From JAZNOL01 sp045580815 (GTDB lineage: Bacteria > Bacillota > Clostridia > RUG12999): DNA of 12,408 nucleotides. Within the stretch, counting starts at the first letter, position 1. The number at the start of each line of letters is the position of its first letter. Location of the stretch: assembly GCA_045580815.1 (NCBI GenBank), contig JAZNOL010000069.1, forward strand, positions 1-12,408. The letters run 5' to 3'. The notes under the pieces were generated by a model. The model did no database searches, was not told the origin of the DNA, and saw nothing but the letters and a program-made list of their open reading frames with translations. Positions 6,165 through 12,408 of this stretch are shown one piece after another. The position numbers and the translations under genes are program-made.

Positions 6165-6300
6165 ATTGTGTACCAACCAACGCCTCCCTTGTGTAAAGGG
6201 AGGTGGCAAAACCGTAGGTTTTGACGGAGGGATTGTACACCAGCATAAGGGATTGTAAACCGGCGTGCCGGGTCGTCACGCCCTACGAAAGTGCAAATAA
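6165..6300. repeat. Composite intergenic repeat with nested hairpins
   Basis: This stretch contains stem CCTCCCTT/AAGGGAGG (6183-6190 with 6196-6203), stem AAAACC/GGTTTT (6208-6213 with 6217-6222), GACGGAGGGATTGT (6223-6236), and a third stem GGCGTG/CACGCC inside 6262-6285. The order 'CCTCCCTTGTGTAAAGGGAGG, small hairpin, GACGGAGGGATTG' is one I recognise from memory as a dispersed intergenic repeat in gut Clostridia. It has no reading frame and no transposase. GGATTGT recurs at 6229-6235 and 6249-6255. I see no complete second copy in this window. Confidence 0.6.
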
Positions 6301-6310
6301 TTTATAAACA

Positions 6311-6334
6311 GAACGGTTCGCAACCGTTCCGTTT
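6311..6334 (-). terminator. Inverted repeat, possible terminator of the HTH gene
   Basis: GAACGGTT (6311-6318) pairs with AACCGTTC (6322-6329) around a 3-nt loop. On the minus strand it is followed only by TGTTTAT, a weak T-run, and lies about 95 nt past the HTH stop codon. It could equally be part of the neighbouring repeat. AAAACGCTACA occurs twice between it and the gene (6339-6349, 6379-6389). Confidence 0.4.
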
Positions 6335-6425
6335 AATGAAAACGCTACAAATTCTTACCTTTTCCTAACGTGAAAACTAAAACGCTACACAAACCTACGG
6401 CGTAAACAATTTTATCATCCGGCTG

Positions 6426-6854
6426 CTATCCTGCAACTTTTGAAACGCATACTGTTTTTTCAGCCTCGGCACATTTTACGTCAGCCCTTTTTTCATCATC
6501 ACGTCCATACAGATTATATTTATAATAGTTCCCGGTTTCAATGCACTCGTTTAAAATGTTCTCAATAACGCTTTCCGGGCGATTAAGCTGGTTTGCAATA
6601 ACCTTCACCGACGACCCCTCAAAAAAATAGCGGCACACAAGCATATGGGTTGTTAGTGTAACCGGGTTAGGATTATAACTGCTTACATCAACAGTCCGGG
6701 AATATATTTTGCGTTTGTTTATGTTAAGAGTTTTTAAAATCCGGTTTATTGTTGAAGCAGAAATGCGAAGATGCCTGGACATTTCGCTTACCGTCATAAC
6801 CGCACAGTTGTCTTTGATAAATTCAGTTTGAAATTTTCTTTTGTTTTTGTCCAA
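6426..6854 (-). CDS. Double helix-turn-helix protein under an SOS box
   Basis: A 142-residue protein. Residues ~21-43 (TVSEMSRHLRISASTINRIL) form a clear helix-turn-helix, and residues ~83-104 (VKVIANQLNRPESVIENILN) a second similar unit, separated by a basic stretch (NINKRKIYSR) and a linker. The tail after ~118 is charged. There is no S24 peptidase, so it is not LexA, and no recognisable recombinase or sensor domain. It is probably a DNA-binding regulator; family unknown. The start is a TTG at 6854; GGAG stands 11 nt upstream, a little far, and Met20 is the next in-frame alternative. Promoter TTGACA-17-TAGTAT with a perfect LexA box just downstream suggests repression by LexA and induction by DNA damage. 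It is divergent from recG, with separate promoters. Confidence 0.75.
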   Translation of the reverse strand: MDKNKRKFQTEFIKDNCAVMTVSEMSRHLRISASTINRILKTLNINKRKIYSRTVDVSSYNPNPVTLTTHMLVCRYFFEGSSVKVIANQLNRPESVIENILNECIETGNYYKYNLYGRDDEKRADVKCAEAEKTVCVSKVAG

Positions 6855-6885
6855 TTACTTGCGCACTCCATTCAAAAAATAATAA

Positions 6886-6899
6886 CGAACATATGTTCG
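6886..6899. promoter_or_regulatory. LexA (SOS) box
   Basis: CGAACATATGTTCG is a perfect 14-bp palindrome. It matches the Gram-positive LexA/DinR consensus CGAACRNRYGTTYC at every position except the last. It starts about 2 nt after the predicted transcription start of the HTH gene, a position suited to repression. It lies 69 bp from the recG -35 box, so control of recG is less likely. Confidence 0.85.
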
Positions 6900-6907
6900 A
6901 TAAATAT

Positions 6908-6936
6908 ATACTACCATAAAGCAAAGTTTTTGTCAA
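6908..6936 (-). promoter_or_regulatory. Promoter of the HTH gene
   Basis: On the minus strand, a perfect TTGACA (6931-6936), 17-bp spacer, and TAGTAT (6908-6913) with TGG in front. The start of transcription should be near 6901. Confidence 0.85.
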
Positions 6937-6967
6937 TACTTTTTGTTAAATTTTCCATCGACAGATG

Positions 6968-6996
6968 TTTACAAATTTTTAAAAATGTGATATACT
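6968..6996 (+). promoter_or_regulatory. Promoter of recG
   Basis: TTTACA (6968-6973), 17-bp spacer, and TATACT (6991-6996) with TGA in front (extended -10). Transcription should start near 7003, giving a leader of about 23 nt. Confidence 0.8.
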
Positions 6997-7025
6997 TAAT
7001 ATATATTGATAGCGGAGGTGAGAAT

Positions 7026-9065
7026 GTGATTACCGATTCACCCATAGAGGTTTTGTCCGGCGTGGGTCAGCAGCGGAGTGCTCTGTTGGGCAAGCTGGGC
7101 ATAAAAACTATTGGCGACCTTGTTTATTTTTTTCCAAGATATATTGAAGACCGTGGCAAAACCGTGAAAATACGCGATATGCGTGCCGGCGATGCGGTGT
7201 GCGTGCAGGCTCAGGTTTATGTGCCCGTGCAGGAGCATTTTGTGCGTAATAATATGCGTATTTATACCATGCTTATAAGTGACGAAACAGGCGTGGCTTC
7301 TGTTATGTGGTTTAACAACAAATATGTCAAAAACGTGTTTCGCAAAGGGGACATTTACAGGTTTTACGGCAAAGTTACCGTTAAAAACGGCAGACGTGAA
7401 ATTGTTTCGCCTGTTTATGAAAACGTAAACTCTTCTTTGCACACGGGGCGTGTTGTGCCGGTTTATCCTCTTACGGAAAACCTGCACCAGAAAACCATCC
7501 GCAATGTTATGATGGAAGCGGTCAGCAAAGTTTCGGGCAATCTCAACGAGTATCTTCCGCAAAATATACGGCACAAATTTAATCTTTGCGAGATAAATTA
7601 CGCAATAGCAAACATTCATTTTCCGCAAACTGAAGAAGATTATGAAATTGCACGCAAACGGTTTGTTTTTGAAGAACTGCTTTTGTTTCAGCTGGGAATA
7701 CTCAAAATGCGGACTCAAAGCACAACCGGAGGCATAAAGCTTGACACATCGGATTGCGGCGGATTTACAGGTCTGCTGCCTTTTAGTCTCACCAATGCAC
7801 AAAAACGTGTTGTTTCGGAAATTTATGCGGATTTATCATCGGGAAAAGCCATGAACAGGCTTGTTCAGGGAGATGTTGGCTCCGGAAAAACCGTGGTGGC
7901 GTTTGCCTCAATTTATGCCGCAATGAAAAACGGGTTTCAAAGTGCCCTCATGGCACCTACCGAGGTGCTTGCATCTCAGCATTACAAATCTGCCTGCACA
8001 TTTTTCGGTGAAGAAAACGTTGTGCTTTTAACAGGCAGTGTAACCGGCAAAAAACGAGCCGCTGTGCTTGAAAAAATAAAATCCGGTCAGGCATCTGTTG
8101 TTATAGGAACTCATGCTGTTATTGAAGATAACGTGGAATTTAAAAATCTTGCTCTTGCAATAACCGATGAACAACACCGTTTTGGCGTTCGCCAGCGTGC
8201 ACTACTGAGTAAAAAAGGGGAAACTCCTCATGTGCTTATAATGTCCGCAACGCCTATTCCACGCACACTTGCGCTTATTTTATACGGCGATCTGGATATT
8301 TCGGTTGTAGACGAGCTTCCGCCCGGACGGCAGAATGTTGATACCTTTGTGGTTGACCTTTCCATGCGTCAACGGATAGATAAATTTATAGAAAAAAATG
8401 TCATGGCAGGACGGCAGGTTTATGTGGTATGCCCGCTTGTTGAAGATTCGCAGACACTTGACCTTAAAGCGGCAACAGCGGTAAAACAGCGGCTTGAAGA
8501 GATTTTTCCGCAGTTTTCTGTTGCACTTTTACACGGTAAAATGAAACCGAAAGAAAAAAATGAAATTATGGAAAAATTTGCATCGGGGCAAACAAATATT
8601 CTTGTTTCCACAACGGTAATTGAGGTTGGTGTAAACGTGCCAAATGCAACGGTTATGATAATCGAAAATGCCGAGCGGTTCGGGCTTTCACAGCTTCACC
8701 AGATACGCGGACGTGTGGGCAGAGGCGATGAAAAATCCTATTGCATACTGTTTTACGGCGGCGAGGATAAAAATATTCCCGAAAGACTTGGTGTAATCAA
8801 GCAGACAAACGACGGATTTGTGATTTCTCAAAAAGACATGGAGCTTCGCGGCCCCGGCGATATTTTGGGGCTTCGTCAGCACGGTCTGCCGGATATGAAG
8901 CTTGCGGATTTGTTTTCGGATATGAAAACCTTCCGTCTTGCACAGGATGCGGCACTGGAAATCATGCGCAGTGACCCCGGGCTTGAAAAGGGTGAGCATC
9001 TGTTTTTAAAAGAAAAACTCAACCGAATGTTCAGCGATGTTTTAAACGGCAATATTGTTGGATAA
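7026..9065 (+). CDS. recG: ATP-dependent DNA helicase RecG
   Basis: A 679-residue superfamily 2 helicase that remodels stalled replication forks and branched recombination intermediates, including Holliday junctions and R-loops. The N-terminal part includes an HhH-like start (SGVGQQRSALLGKLGI) and the wedge/OB domain (~50-150), which grips the branch. The helicase motifs are Q-region LTNAQKRV, Walker A GDVGSGKT (282-289), DEQH (381-384), SATPIPRT (407-414), STTVIEVGVNVPNA (528-541) and QLHQIRGRVGRG (556-567). The C-terminus carries the RecG segment with DMELRGPGDILG. Length matches the family. The GTG at 7026 is chosen because GGAGGT (7014-7019) is 6 nt upstream; a longer in-frame extension would overlap the promoter and the divergent HTH gene. 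Codon use here is richer in G/C than in the dockerin operon. No terminator with a T-run follows. Confidence 0.97.
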   Translation: MITDSPIEVLSGVGQQRSALLGKLGIKTIGDLVYFFPRYIEDRGKTVKIRDMRAGDAVCVQAQVYVPVQEHFVRNNMRIYTMLISDETGVASVMWFNNKYVKNVFRKGDIYRFYGKVTVKNGRREIVSPVYENVNSSLHTGRVVPVYPLTENLHQKTIRNVMMEAVSKVSGNLNEYLPQNIRHKFNLCEINYAIANIHFPQTEEDYEIARKRFVFEELLLFQLGILKMRTQSTTGGIKLDTSDCGGFTGLLPFSLTNAQKRVVSEIYADLSSGKAMNRLVQGDVGSGKTVVAFASIYAAMKNGFQSALMAPTEVLASQHYKSACTFFGEENVVLLTGSVTGKKRAAVLEKIKSGQASVVIGTHAVIEDNVEFKNLALAITDEQHRFGVRQRALLSKKGETPHVLIMSATPIPRTLALILYGDLDISVVDELPPGRQNVDTFVVDLSMRQRIDKFIEKNVMAGRQVYVVCPLVEDSQTLDLKAATAVKQRLEEIFPQFSVALLHGKMKPKEKNEIMEKFASGQTNILVSTTVIEVGVNVPNATVMIIENAERFGLSQLHQIRGRVGRGDEKSYCILFYGGEDKNIPERLGVIKQTNDGFVISQKDMELRGPGDILGLRQHGLPDMKLADLFSDMKTFRLAQDAALEIMRSDPGLEKGEHLFLKEKLNRMFSDVLNGNIVG

Positions 9066-9090
9066 ATTGCCGAAATTTGCATAAAAATTG

Positions 9091-9128
9091 CGGCGGCACT
9101 TGACAACGCCGCCGTAATATAGTATAAT
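9091..9128 (+). promoter_or_regulatory. Consensus promoter with its -35 box inside an inverted repeat
   Basis: Perfect TTGACA (9100-9105), 17-bp spacer and perfect TATAAT (9123-9128). CGGCGGC (9091-9097) and GCCGCCG (9108-9114) flank the -35 box with a 10-bp loop. There is no T-run on the plus strand, so the repeat is not a usual terminator. It drives the small membrane protein gene and probably valS. Confidence 0.9.
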
Positions 9129-9169
9129 AAAATAGTTATATTTTAATCAGAATGAAGGTGCAAAAACAG

Positions 9170-9355
9170 ATGACTGCTTTTTTGTGGATACTTGCATTTA
9201 TAGGTGTCGGACTGATTTACGGTGCAAAACCGATTTATAAATTTTTGAAAAAATCCGAACCCACCGAAACTGTTTCTAATATTATTAAAGGCATTGGCAC
9301 AGTTCTGGCAATCGGCGGTGTGGCACTTCTTTATACACTCGGATTGCTTCTTTAA
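9170..9355 (+). CDS. Small two-helix membrane protein
   Basis: A 61-residue protein with two hydrophobic helices, ~3-22 (FLWILAFIGVGLIYGAKPIY) and ~42-61 (IKGIGTVLAIGGVALLYTLG), joined by a charged loop (KFLKKSEPTETVSN). It is probably an integral inner-membrane protein with both ends on the same side; the positive loop suggests that the loop is cytoplasmic. ATG 9170 is chosen because AAGGTG (9155-9160) is 9 nt upstream, while the in-frame ATG at 9152 has no ribosome binding site. A consensus promoter lies 40 nt upstream, and valS follows after 36 nt without a terminator, so the two are probably co-transcribed. I do not recognise the family by name. Confidence 0.72.
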   Translation: MTAFLWILAFIGVGLIYGAKPIYKFLKKSEPTETVSNIIKGIGTVLAIGGVALLYTLGLLL

Positions 9356-9391
9356 TTACTTCGTTTTAACTAACCGAAAGGAATGAAAATA

Positions 9392-12010
9392 ATGGAAAAC
9401 AAAGGACTCGACAAGGTTTATAACCCTGCCGAATTTGAAGACAAGCTTTATGAAAAATGGGAAACCAGCGGTTATTTTAAATCAAAACCCAATAAAAACA
9501 AAAAATCGTTTACAATAGTTATTCCGCCTCCCAACGTTACAGGTCAGCTTCACATGGGTCACGCCCTTGATGAAACCTTGCAGGATATTTTAATCCGCTA
9601 TAAACGTATGGCAGGCTATGAGGCTTTGTGGGTGCCCGGCACAGACCATGCGGGTATTGCCACACAGATTAAGGTTGAAGAAAACTTACGCAAAGAAGAA
9701 GGTCTTTCACGTTATGACCTTGGCAGAGAAGAGTTTTTAAACCGTGTATGGGATTGGAAACACAAATTCGGCAACCGTATTATCCAGCAGCTTAAAAAGC
9801 TGGGTTGCAGCTGTGACTGGTCAAGAGAAAGATTTACAATGGATGAGGGCTGTTCAAAAGCTGTTCGTGAAGTGTTTGTAAATCTTTATAACGAAGGTCT
9901 TATTTACAAAGGTCACAGAATTATAAACTGGTGCCCCAAATGTGCAACAGCACTTTCTGATGCAGAGGTTTCTTACGAAGAACAGCAGGGCAATTTCTGG
10001 CATATCAAATATAACTACGAAGAAGGCGACGGCTATGTTGTTATTGCAACAACACGTCCCGAAACCCTTTTCGGAGATACTGCGCTGGCTGTTCATCCTG
10101 AAGATGAAAGATATAAGGATTTAGTTGGCAAAAACGTAATTCTGCCCCTTGTCGGCAAAGCAATTCCTGTTGTTGCGGACGAATATGTTGAACGTGATTT
10201 CGGTACAGGCGTTGTTAAAATCACACCTGCACACGACCCCAACGACTTTGAAGTTGGTAAACGTCATAATCTTGAGCAGATTAAAGTGCTCAACGACGAT
10301 GCCACAATGAACAAATTTGCCGGCAAATACGAGGGTATGGACCGTTACGCCGCAAGAAAAGAAATTATCAAAGATTTGGAAGAACAGGGACTTTTGGTTA
10401 AAACAGAAGAACACGTTCACAACGTTGGCACCTGCTACCGTTGCTCAACAACTGTTGAACCGATTATTTCCGACCAGTGGTTTGTAAAAATGCAGCCTCT
10501 GGCAGAAAAAGCAATCGAGGTTGTAAACGACCGCCGTGTTCAGTTTGTTCCCGACAGATTCAGCAAAACCTACACCAACTGGATGGAAAACGTTATGGAC
10601 TGGTGTATTTCACGTCAGCTCTGGTGGGGACACCGTATTCCTGCATTCTACTGTCAGGATTGCGGCAAAATGTTTGTACTTAAAGAAGATATCACAGTTT
10701 GTCCCGATTGCGGCGGCAAAATCAAACAGGAGGACGATGTTCTTGATACATGGTTCTCATCGGCACTCTGGCCGTTCTCAACACTGGGCTGGCCGGATAA
10801 AACAGAAGACATGGAATATTACTATCCCACAAGCGTGCTTGTAACAGGCTATGATATTATCTTCTTCTGGGTTGCAAGAATGATTTTCTCCGGCATGAAA
10901 CACATGGACAAAGAACCGTTCAAATATGTGTTTATTCACGGTCTTGTGCGTGACAGTCAGGGCAGAAAAATGTCAAAATCTCTCGGCAACGGTATTGACC
11001 CCATTGAGGTTATTAATACTTACGGTGCCGATGCACTGAGATTTACCCTTGCAACAGGCAACTCACCCGGAAATGATATGCGTTATTATGACGAAAGAGT
11101 TACCGCAAGCCGTAACTTTGCAAACAAACTGTGGAATGCCGCACGTTTCGTGCTTATGAATATTGAGCATACAGACACTGCACTTCCGTCAGATGACAAG
11201 CTGCTTCCGGCTGATAAATGGATACTCAGCAAGTTGGATACACTTGTTGGCGAAGTTACAGAAAACATTGAAAAATTCGAGCTTGGTATTGCTGTTCAGA
11301 AGCTTTACGACTTTATCTGGGACGAATACTGCGACTGGTATATCGAGCTTTGCAAACCTGCTCTTGCAGGCGAAAATAAAGAAAACTGCGGCAGAGTTCT
11401 TTCTTATGTTCTGTCAAGATGTCTTGAACTTCTGCATCCGTTTATGCCGTTTATTACAGAAGAAATCTGGCAGCAGCTGCCTCATGAGGGCGAAACAATC
11501 ATGCTGGCAGACTGGCCTGAAAAACGCGGTGTGGATTATGCAGCTGACGAGCATTCAATCGAGCTTGTGAAAGATGCTATAAAAGCGGCACGTAACATCA
11601 GAAACGAGAAAAACGTTCCTCCGTCAAAGAAAGCAAAAATCTTTATTATAACAGACAATAAAGAAATTTTTGAGTCGGGCAGAATGTATTTTGAACGTCT
11701 TGCAAGTGCAAATGAAACAGAAATCGTAGCGGATAAATCAAATGTGCCCGAAAATGCGGTTACAGCAGTAACAGCCGGTGCAGAAATTGCAATTCCCTTT
11801 GACGATTTGGTGGATAAAGCTGAAGAAAAGGCGCGTCTTGAAAAAGAAAAAGCACGCCTTGAGGGCGAAATCAAACGTGTGGAAGGCAAACTTTCAAACG
11901 CAGGCTTTGTGGCAAAAGCACCTGCAAACGTTGTTGAAGAAGAACGTAAAAAAGGCGAAGTTTATAAAGAAATGCTTGAAAAAGTTATAAAATCACTTGA
12001 AACACTTTAA
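9392..12010 (+). CDS. valS: Valine--tRNA ligase
   Basis: An 872-residue class I aminoacyl-tRNA synthetase that attaches valine to tRNA-Val in the cytoplasm. The Rossmann fold carries the HIGH-type motif HMGH (54-57) after PPPNVTG, and KMSKS at 526-530. The CP1 editing domain, which removes mischarged Thr, shows TTRPET (220-225) and HDPND (281-285). Cysteine pairs CPKC (181-184), CYRC (348-351), CQDC (421-424) and CPDC (437-440) suggest zinc knuckles. WWGHRIP and DTWFSS are typical of ValRS. The C-terminal ~65 residues form the coiled-coil tRNA arm (KAEEKARLEKEKARLEGEI). The ATG at 9392 is chosen because AAAGGA (9377-9382) is 9 nt upstream; the ATG at 9383 directly abuts that site. There is no T-box leader in the short upstream region. 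folC, often downstream of valS in Firmicutes, is absent; a terminator follows. Confidence 0.98.
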   Translation: MENKGLDKVYNPAEFEDKLYEKWETSGYFKSKPNKNKKSFTIVIPPPNVTGQLHMGHALDETLQDILIRYKRMAGYEALWVPGTDHAGIATQIKVEENLRKEEGLSRYDLGREEFLNRVWDWKHKFGNRIIQQLKKLGCSCDWSRERFTMDEGCSKAVREVFVNLYNEGLIYKGHRIINWCPKCATALSDAEVSYEEQQGNFWHIKYNYEEGDGYVVIATTRPETLFGDTALAVHPEDERYKDLVGKNVILPLVGKAIPVVADEYVERDFGTGVVKITPAHDPNDFEVGKRHNLEQIKVLNDDATMNKFAGKYEGMDRYAARKEIIKDLEEQGLLVKTEEHVHNVGTCYRCSTTVEPIISDQWFVKMQPLAEKAIEVVNDRRVQFVPDRFSKTYTNWMENVMDWCISRQLWWGHRIPAFYCQDCGKMFVLKEDITVCPDCGGKIKQEDDVLDTWFSSALWPFSTLGWPDKTEDMEYYYPTSVLVTGYDIIFFWVARMIFSGMKHMDKEPFKYVFIHGLVRDSQGRKMSKSLGNGIDPIEVINTYGADALRFTLATGNSPGNDMRYYDERVTASRNFANKLWNAARFVLMNIEHTDTALPSDDKLLPADKWILSKLDTLVGEVTENIEKFELGIAVQKLYDFIWDEYCDWYIELCKPALAGENKENCGRVLSYVLSRCLELLHPFMPFITEEIWQQLPHEGETIMLADWPEKRGVDYAADEHSIELVKDAIKAARNIRNEKNVPPSKKAKIFIITDNKEIFESGRMYFERLASANETEIVADKSNVPENAVTAVTAGAEIAIPFDDLVDKAEEKARLEKEKARLEGEIKRVEGKLSNAGFVAKAPANVVEEERKKGEVYKEMLEKVIKSLETL

Positions 12011-12026
12011 TAATTAAATTTTATGC

Positions 12027-12054
12027 AAAAAAGCCGCAAAAGTGCGGCTTTTTT
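12027..12054 (+). terminator. Terminator of valS
   Basis: Perfect 12-bp stem (12027-12038 with 12043-12054, core AAGCCGCA) with loop AAAG and a TTTTTT tract, 16 nt after the stop codon. Confidence 0.95.
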
Positions 12055-12125
12055 CTGTTATAAATAGCAGCAATAAATAGTTAAAGCTACTGTTTTTTGA
12101 CAAGTTAATTTACAGCAAATAAACA

Positions 12126-12157
12126 GCACAATGACAACAACATTTTTTGTGCAATAT
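12126..12157. promoter_or_regulatory. Inverted repeat GCACAA-N15-TTGTGC upstream of the last gene
   Basis: GCACAA (12126-12131) and TTGTGC (12147-12152) are followed by AATATA. The arrangement parallels 3976-4009 before the dockerin operon, with nearly equal arm spacing (15 and 16 nt). Here it lies about 65 bp before the -35 box. Possible shared operator. Confidence 0.35.
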
Positions 12158-12181
12158 AAACAAAAATATTGCAGCTTTTTT
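12150..12181 (+). terminator. AT-rich terminator-like hairpin
   Basis: TGCAATAT (12150-12157) pairs with ATATTGCA (12166-12173), loop of 8, followed by GCTTTTTTG. It overlaps the inverted repeat at 12126-12157. No gene lies between it and the valS terminator, so it may be a back-up terminator or fortuitous. Confidence 0.3.
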
Positions 12182-12216
12182 GTGAGGGTGCTCTGTAACA
12201 AATTTGTAATATTAAA

Positions 12217-12245
12217 TTGACAGAGAAACCAAAATGTGATAAAAT
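12217..12245 (+). promoter_or_regulatory. Promoter of the right-edge secreted-protein gene
   Basis: Perfect TTGACA (12217-12222), 17-bp spacer, and TAAAAT (12240-12245) preceded by TGA (extended -10). Transcription should start near 12252, leaving a leader of about 90 nt. Confidence 0.87.
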
Positions 12246-12251
12246 ATATAT

Positions 12252-12320
12252 TGTGGAAGTGACGAACCCACGATTGCAAAAAAAGTATTCCGCATAGTAC
12301 AGTTTTTGCAAAAATAAAAT
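12252..12320 (+). promoter_or_regulatory. Structured leader before the right-edge gene
   Basis: A short GTGG/CCAC hairpin (about 12253-12271) is followed by a perfect 9-bp inverted repeat TTGCAAAAA (12274-12282) / TTTTTGCAA (12303-12311) with a 20-nt loop. No known riboswitch core is recognised. The hairpin ends 15 nt before GGGAGG, so it may influence translation or mRNA stability. Confidence 0.4.
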
Positions 12321-12342
12321 TTTTAAGGGAGGAATTTATCCA

Positions 12343-12408
12343 ATGAAACTCAAAAAAATCCTGGCATCTGTTCTTGCACTTGCTATGTTACTGTCAATGA
12401 CATGCTTT
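12343..12408 (+). CDS. N-terminal signal peptide of a secreted protein (3' end outside the window)
   Basis: The ATG at 12343 follows GGGAGG (12327-12332) at 10 nt. The 22 visible residues, MKLKKILASVLALAMLLSMT then Cys-Phe, are a textbook signal peptide start: two-to-three Lys then a hydrophobic core. Cys21 is not in a good lipobox (S-M-T before it), so an ordinary signal peptidase I substrate is more likely than a lipoprotein, but the window ends before any cleavage site. The start resembles the dockerin and cohesin-like proteins upstream. The mature function cannot be told. Confidence 0.8.
   Translation, partial: MKLKKILASVLALAMLLSMTCF

Noticed and set aside
6339..6389. CRISPR-like or att-type direct repeat AAAACGCTACA
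   Set aside because: Only two 11-bp copies 40 bp apart, with no array, no integrase and no conserved spacer length.
6771..7025. In-frame upstream extension of recG to an ATG at 6771
   Set aside because: The extension crosses the recG promoter, the SOS box and the antisense HTH gene. The GTG at 7026 has a proper ribosome site and gives the normal RecG length.
9091..9114. Rho-independent terminator of recG
   Set aside because: The GC stem is followed by TAATATAG with no T-run on the plus strand, and the loop holds a perfect -35 box. A protein-binding or chance repeat is preferred.
9066..9170. T-box riboswitch upstream of valS
   Set aside because: The promoter is at 9100-9128, the leader is only about 35 nt, and there is no specifier stem or TGGNACC box.

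Overview
The window looks like a chromosomal segment of a low-to-mid GC anaerobic Firmicute of class Clostridia, probably a gut or rumen Oscillospirales-type lineage. This rests on strong AGGAGG-type ribosome binding sites, A-rich codon choice, Firmicutes-type promoters with extended TGn -10 boxes, a Bacillus-type LexA/SOS box, a small cysteine-rich DUF6472-type protein, type I dockerin repeats, and an intergenic repeat of a kind I recall from gut Clostridia. Genus cannot be fixed from the sequence alone.

Layout. 1-410: 3' end of a DUF4340-like gene and its terminator. 411-751: gene-free, with a degraded inverted repeat and the promoter of the next gene. 752-2829: an EF-G-like translational GTPase paralogue (catalytic His replaced by Tyr) with its own promoter and terminator. 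2845-3820: a minus-strand operon with a near-consensus promoter, a small DUF6472-like protein, an SGNH/GDSL hydrolase and a terminator. 3821-4269: a regulatory region with an inverted repeat, a near-consensus promoter and a leader of about 210 nt. 4270-6135: a three-gene operon encoding a secreted dockerin protein, a secreted cohesin-like protein and an unrecognised 52-residue peptide, ending in a strong terminator. 6136-6425: a repeat-rich intergenic region. 6426-6936: a minus-strand gene for a protein with two helix-turn-helix segments, with a perfect LexA/SOS box just after its promoter. 6968-9065: recG on the plus strand, divergent from the HTH gene. 9091-12054: a consensus promoter whose -35 box lies in the loop of a GC-rich inverted repeat, then a two-helix membrane protein gene, valS and a terminator. 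12055-12408: a regulatory region and the first 22 codons of another secreted-protein gene.

Most of the window is housekeeping (EF-G paralogue, RecG, ValRS). Two accessory parts stand out. The first is the dockerin/cohesin-like/peptide operon. It looks like a minimal exported two-component pair with no enzymatic domain and no cell-wall anchor, and an uncharacterised short peptide is transcribed with it. An inverted repeat, GCACAA-N15/16-TTGTGC followed by AATA, lies upstream of this operon's promoter and recurs upstream of the secreted-protein gene at the right edge, which hints at shared control. The second is the apparently SOS-controlled double-HTH gene divergent from recG.
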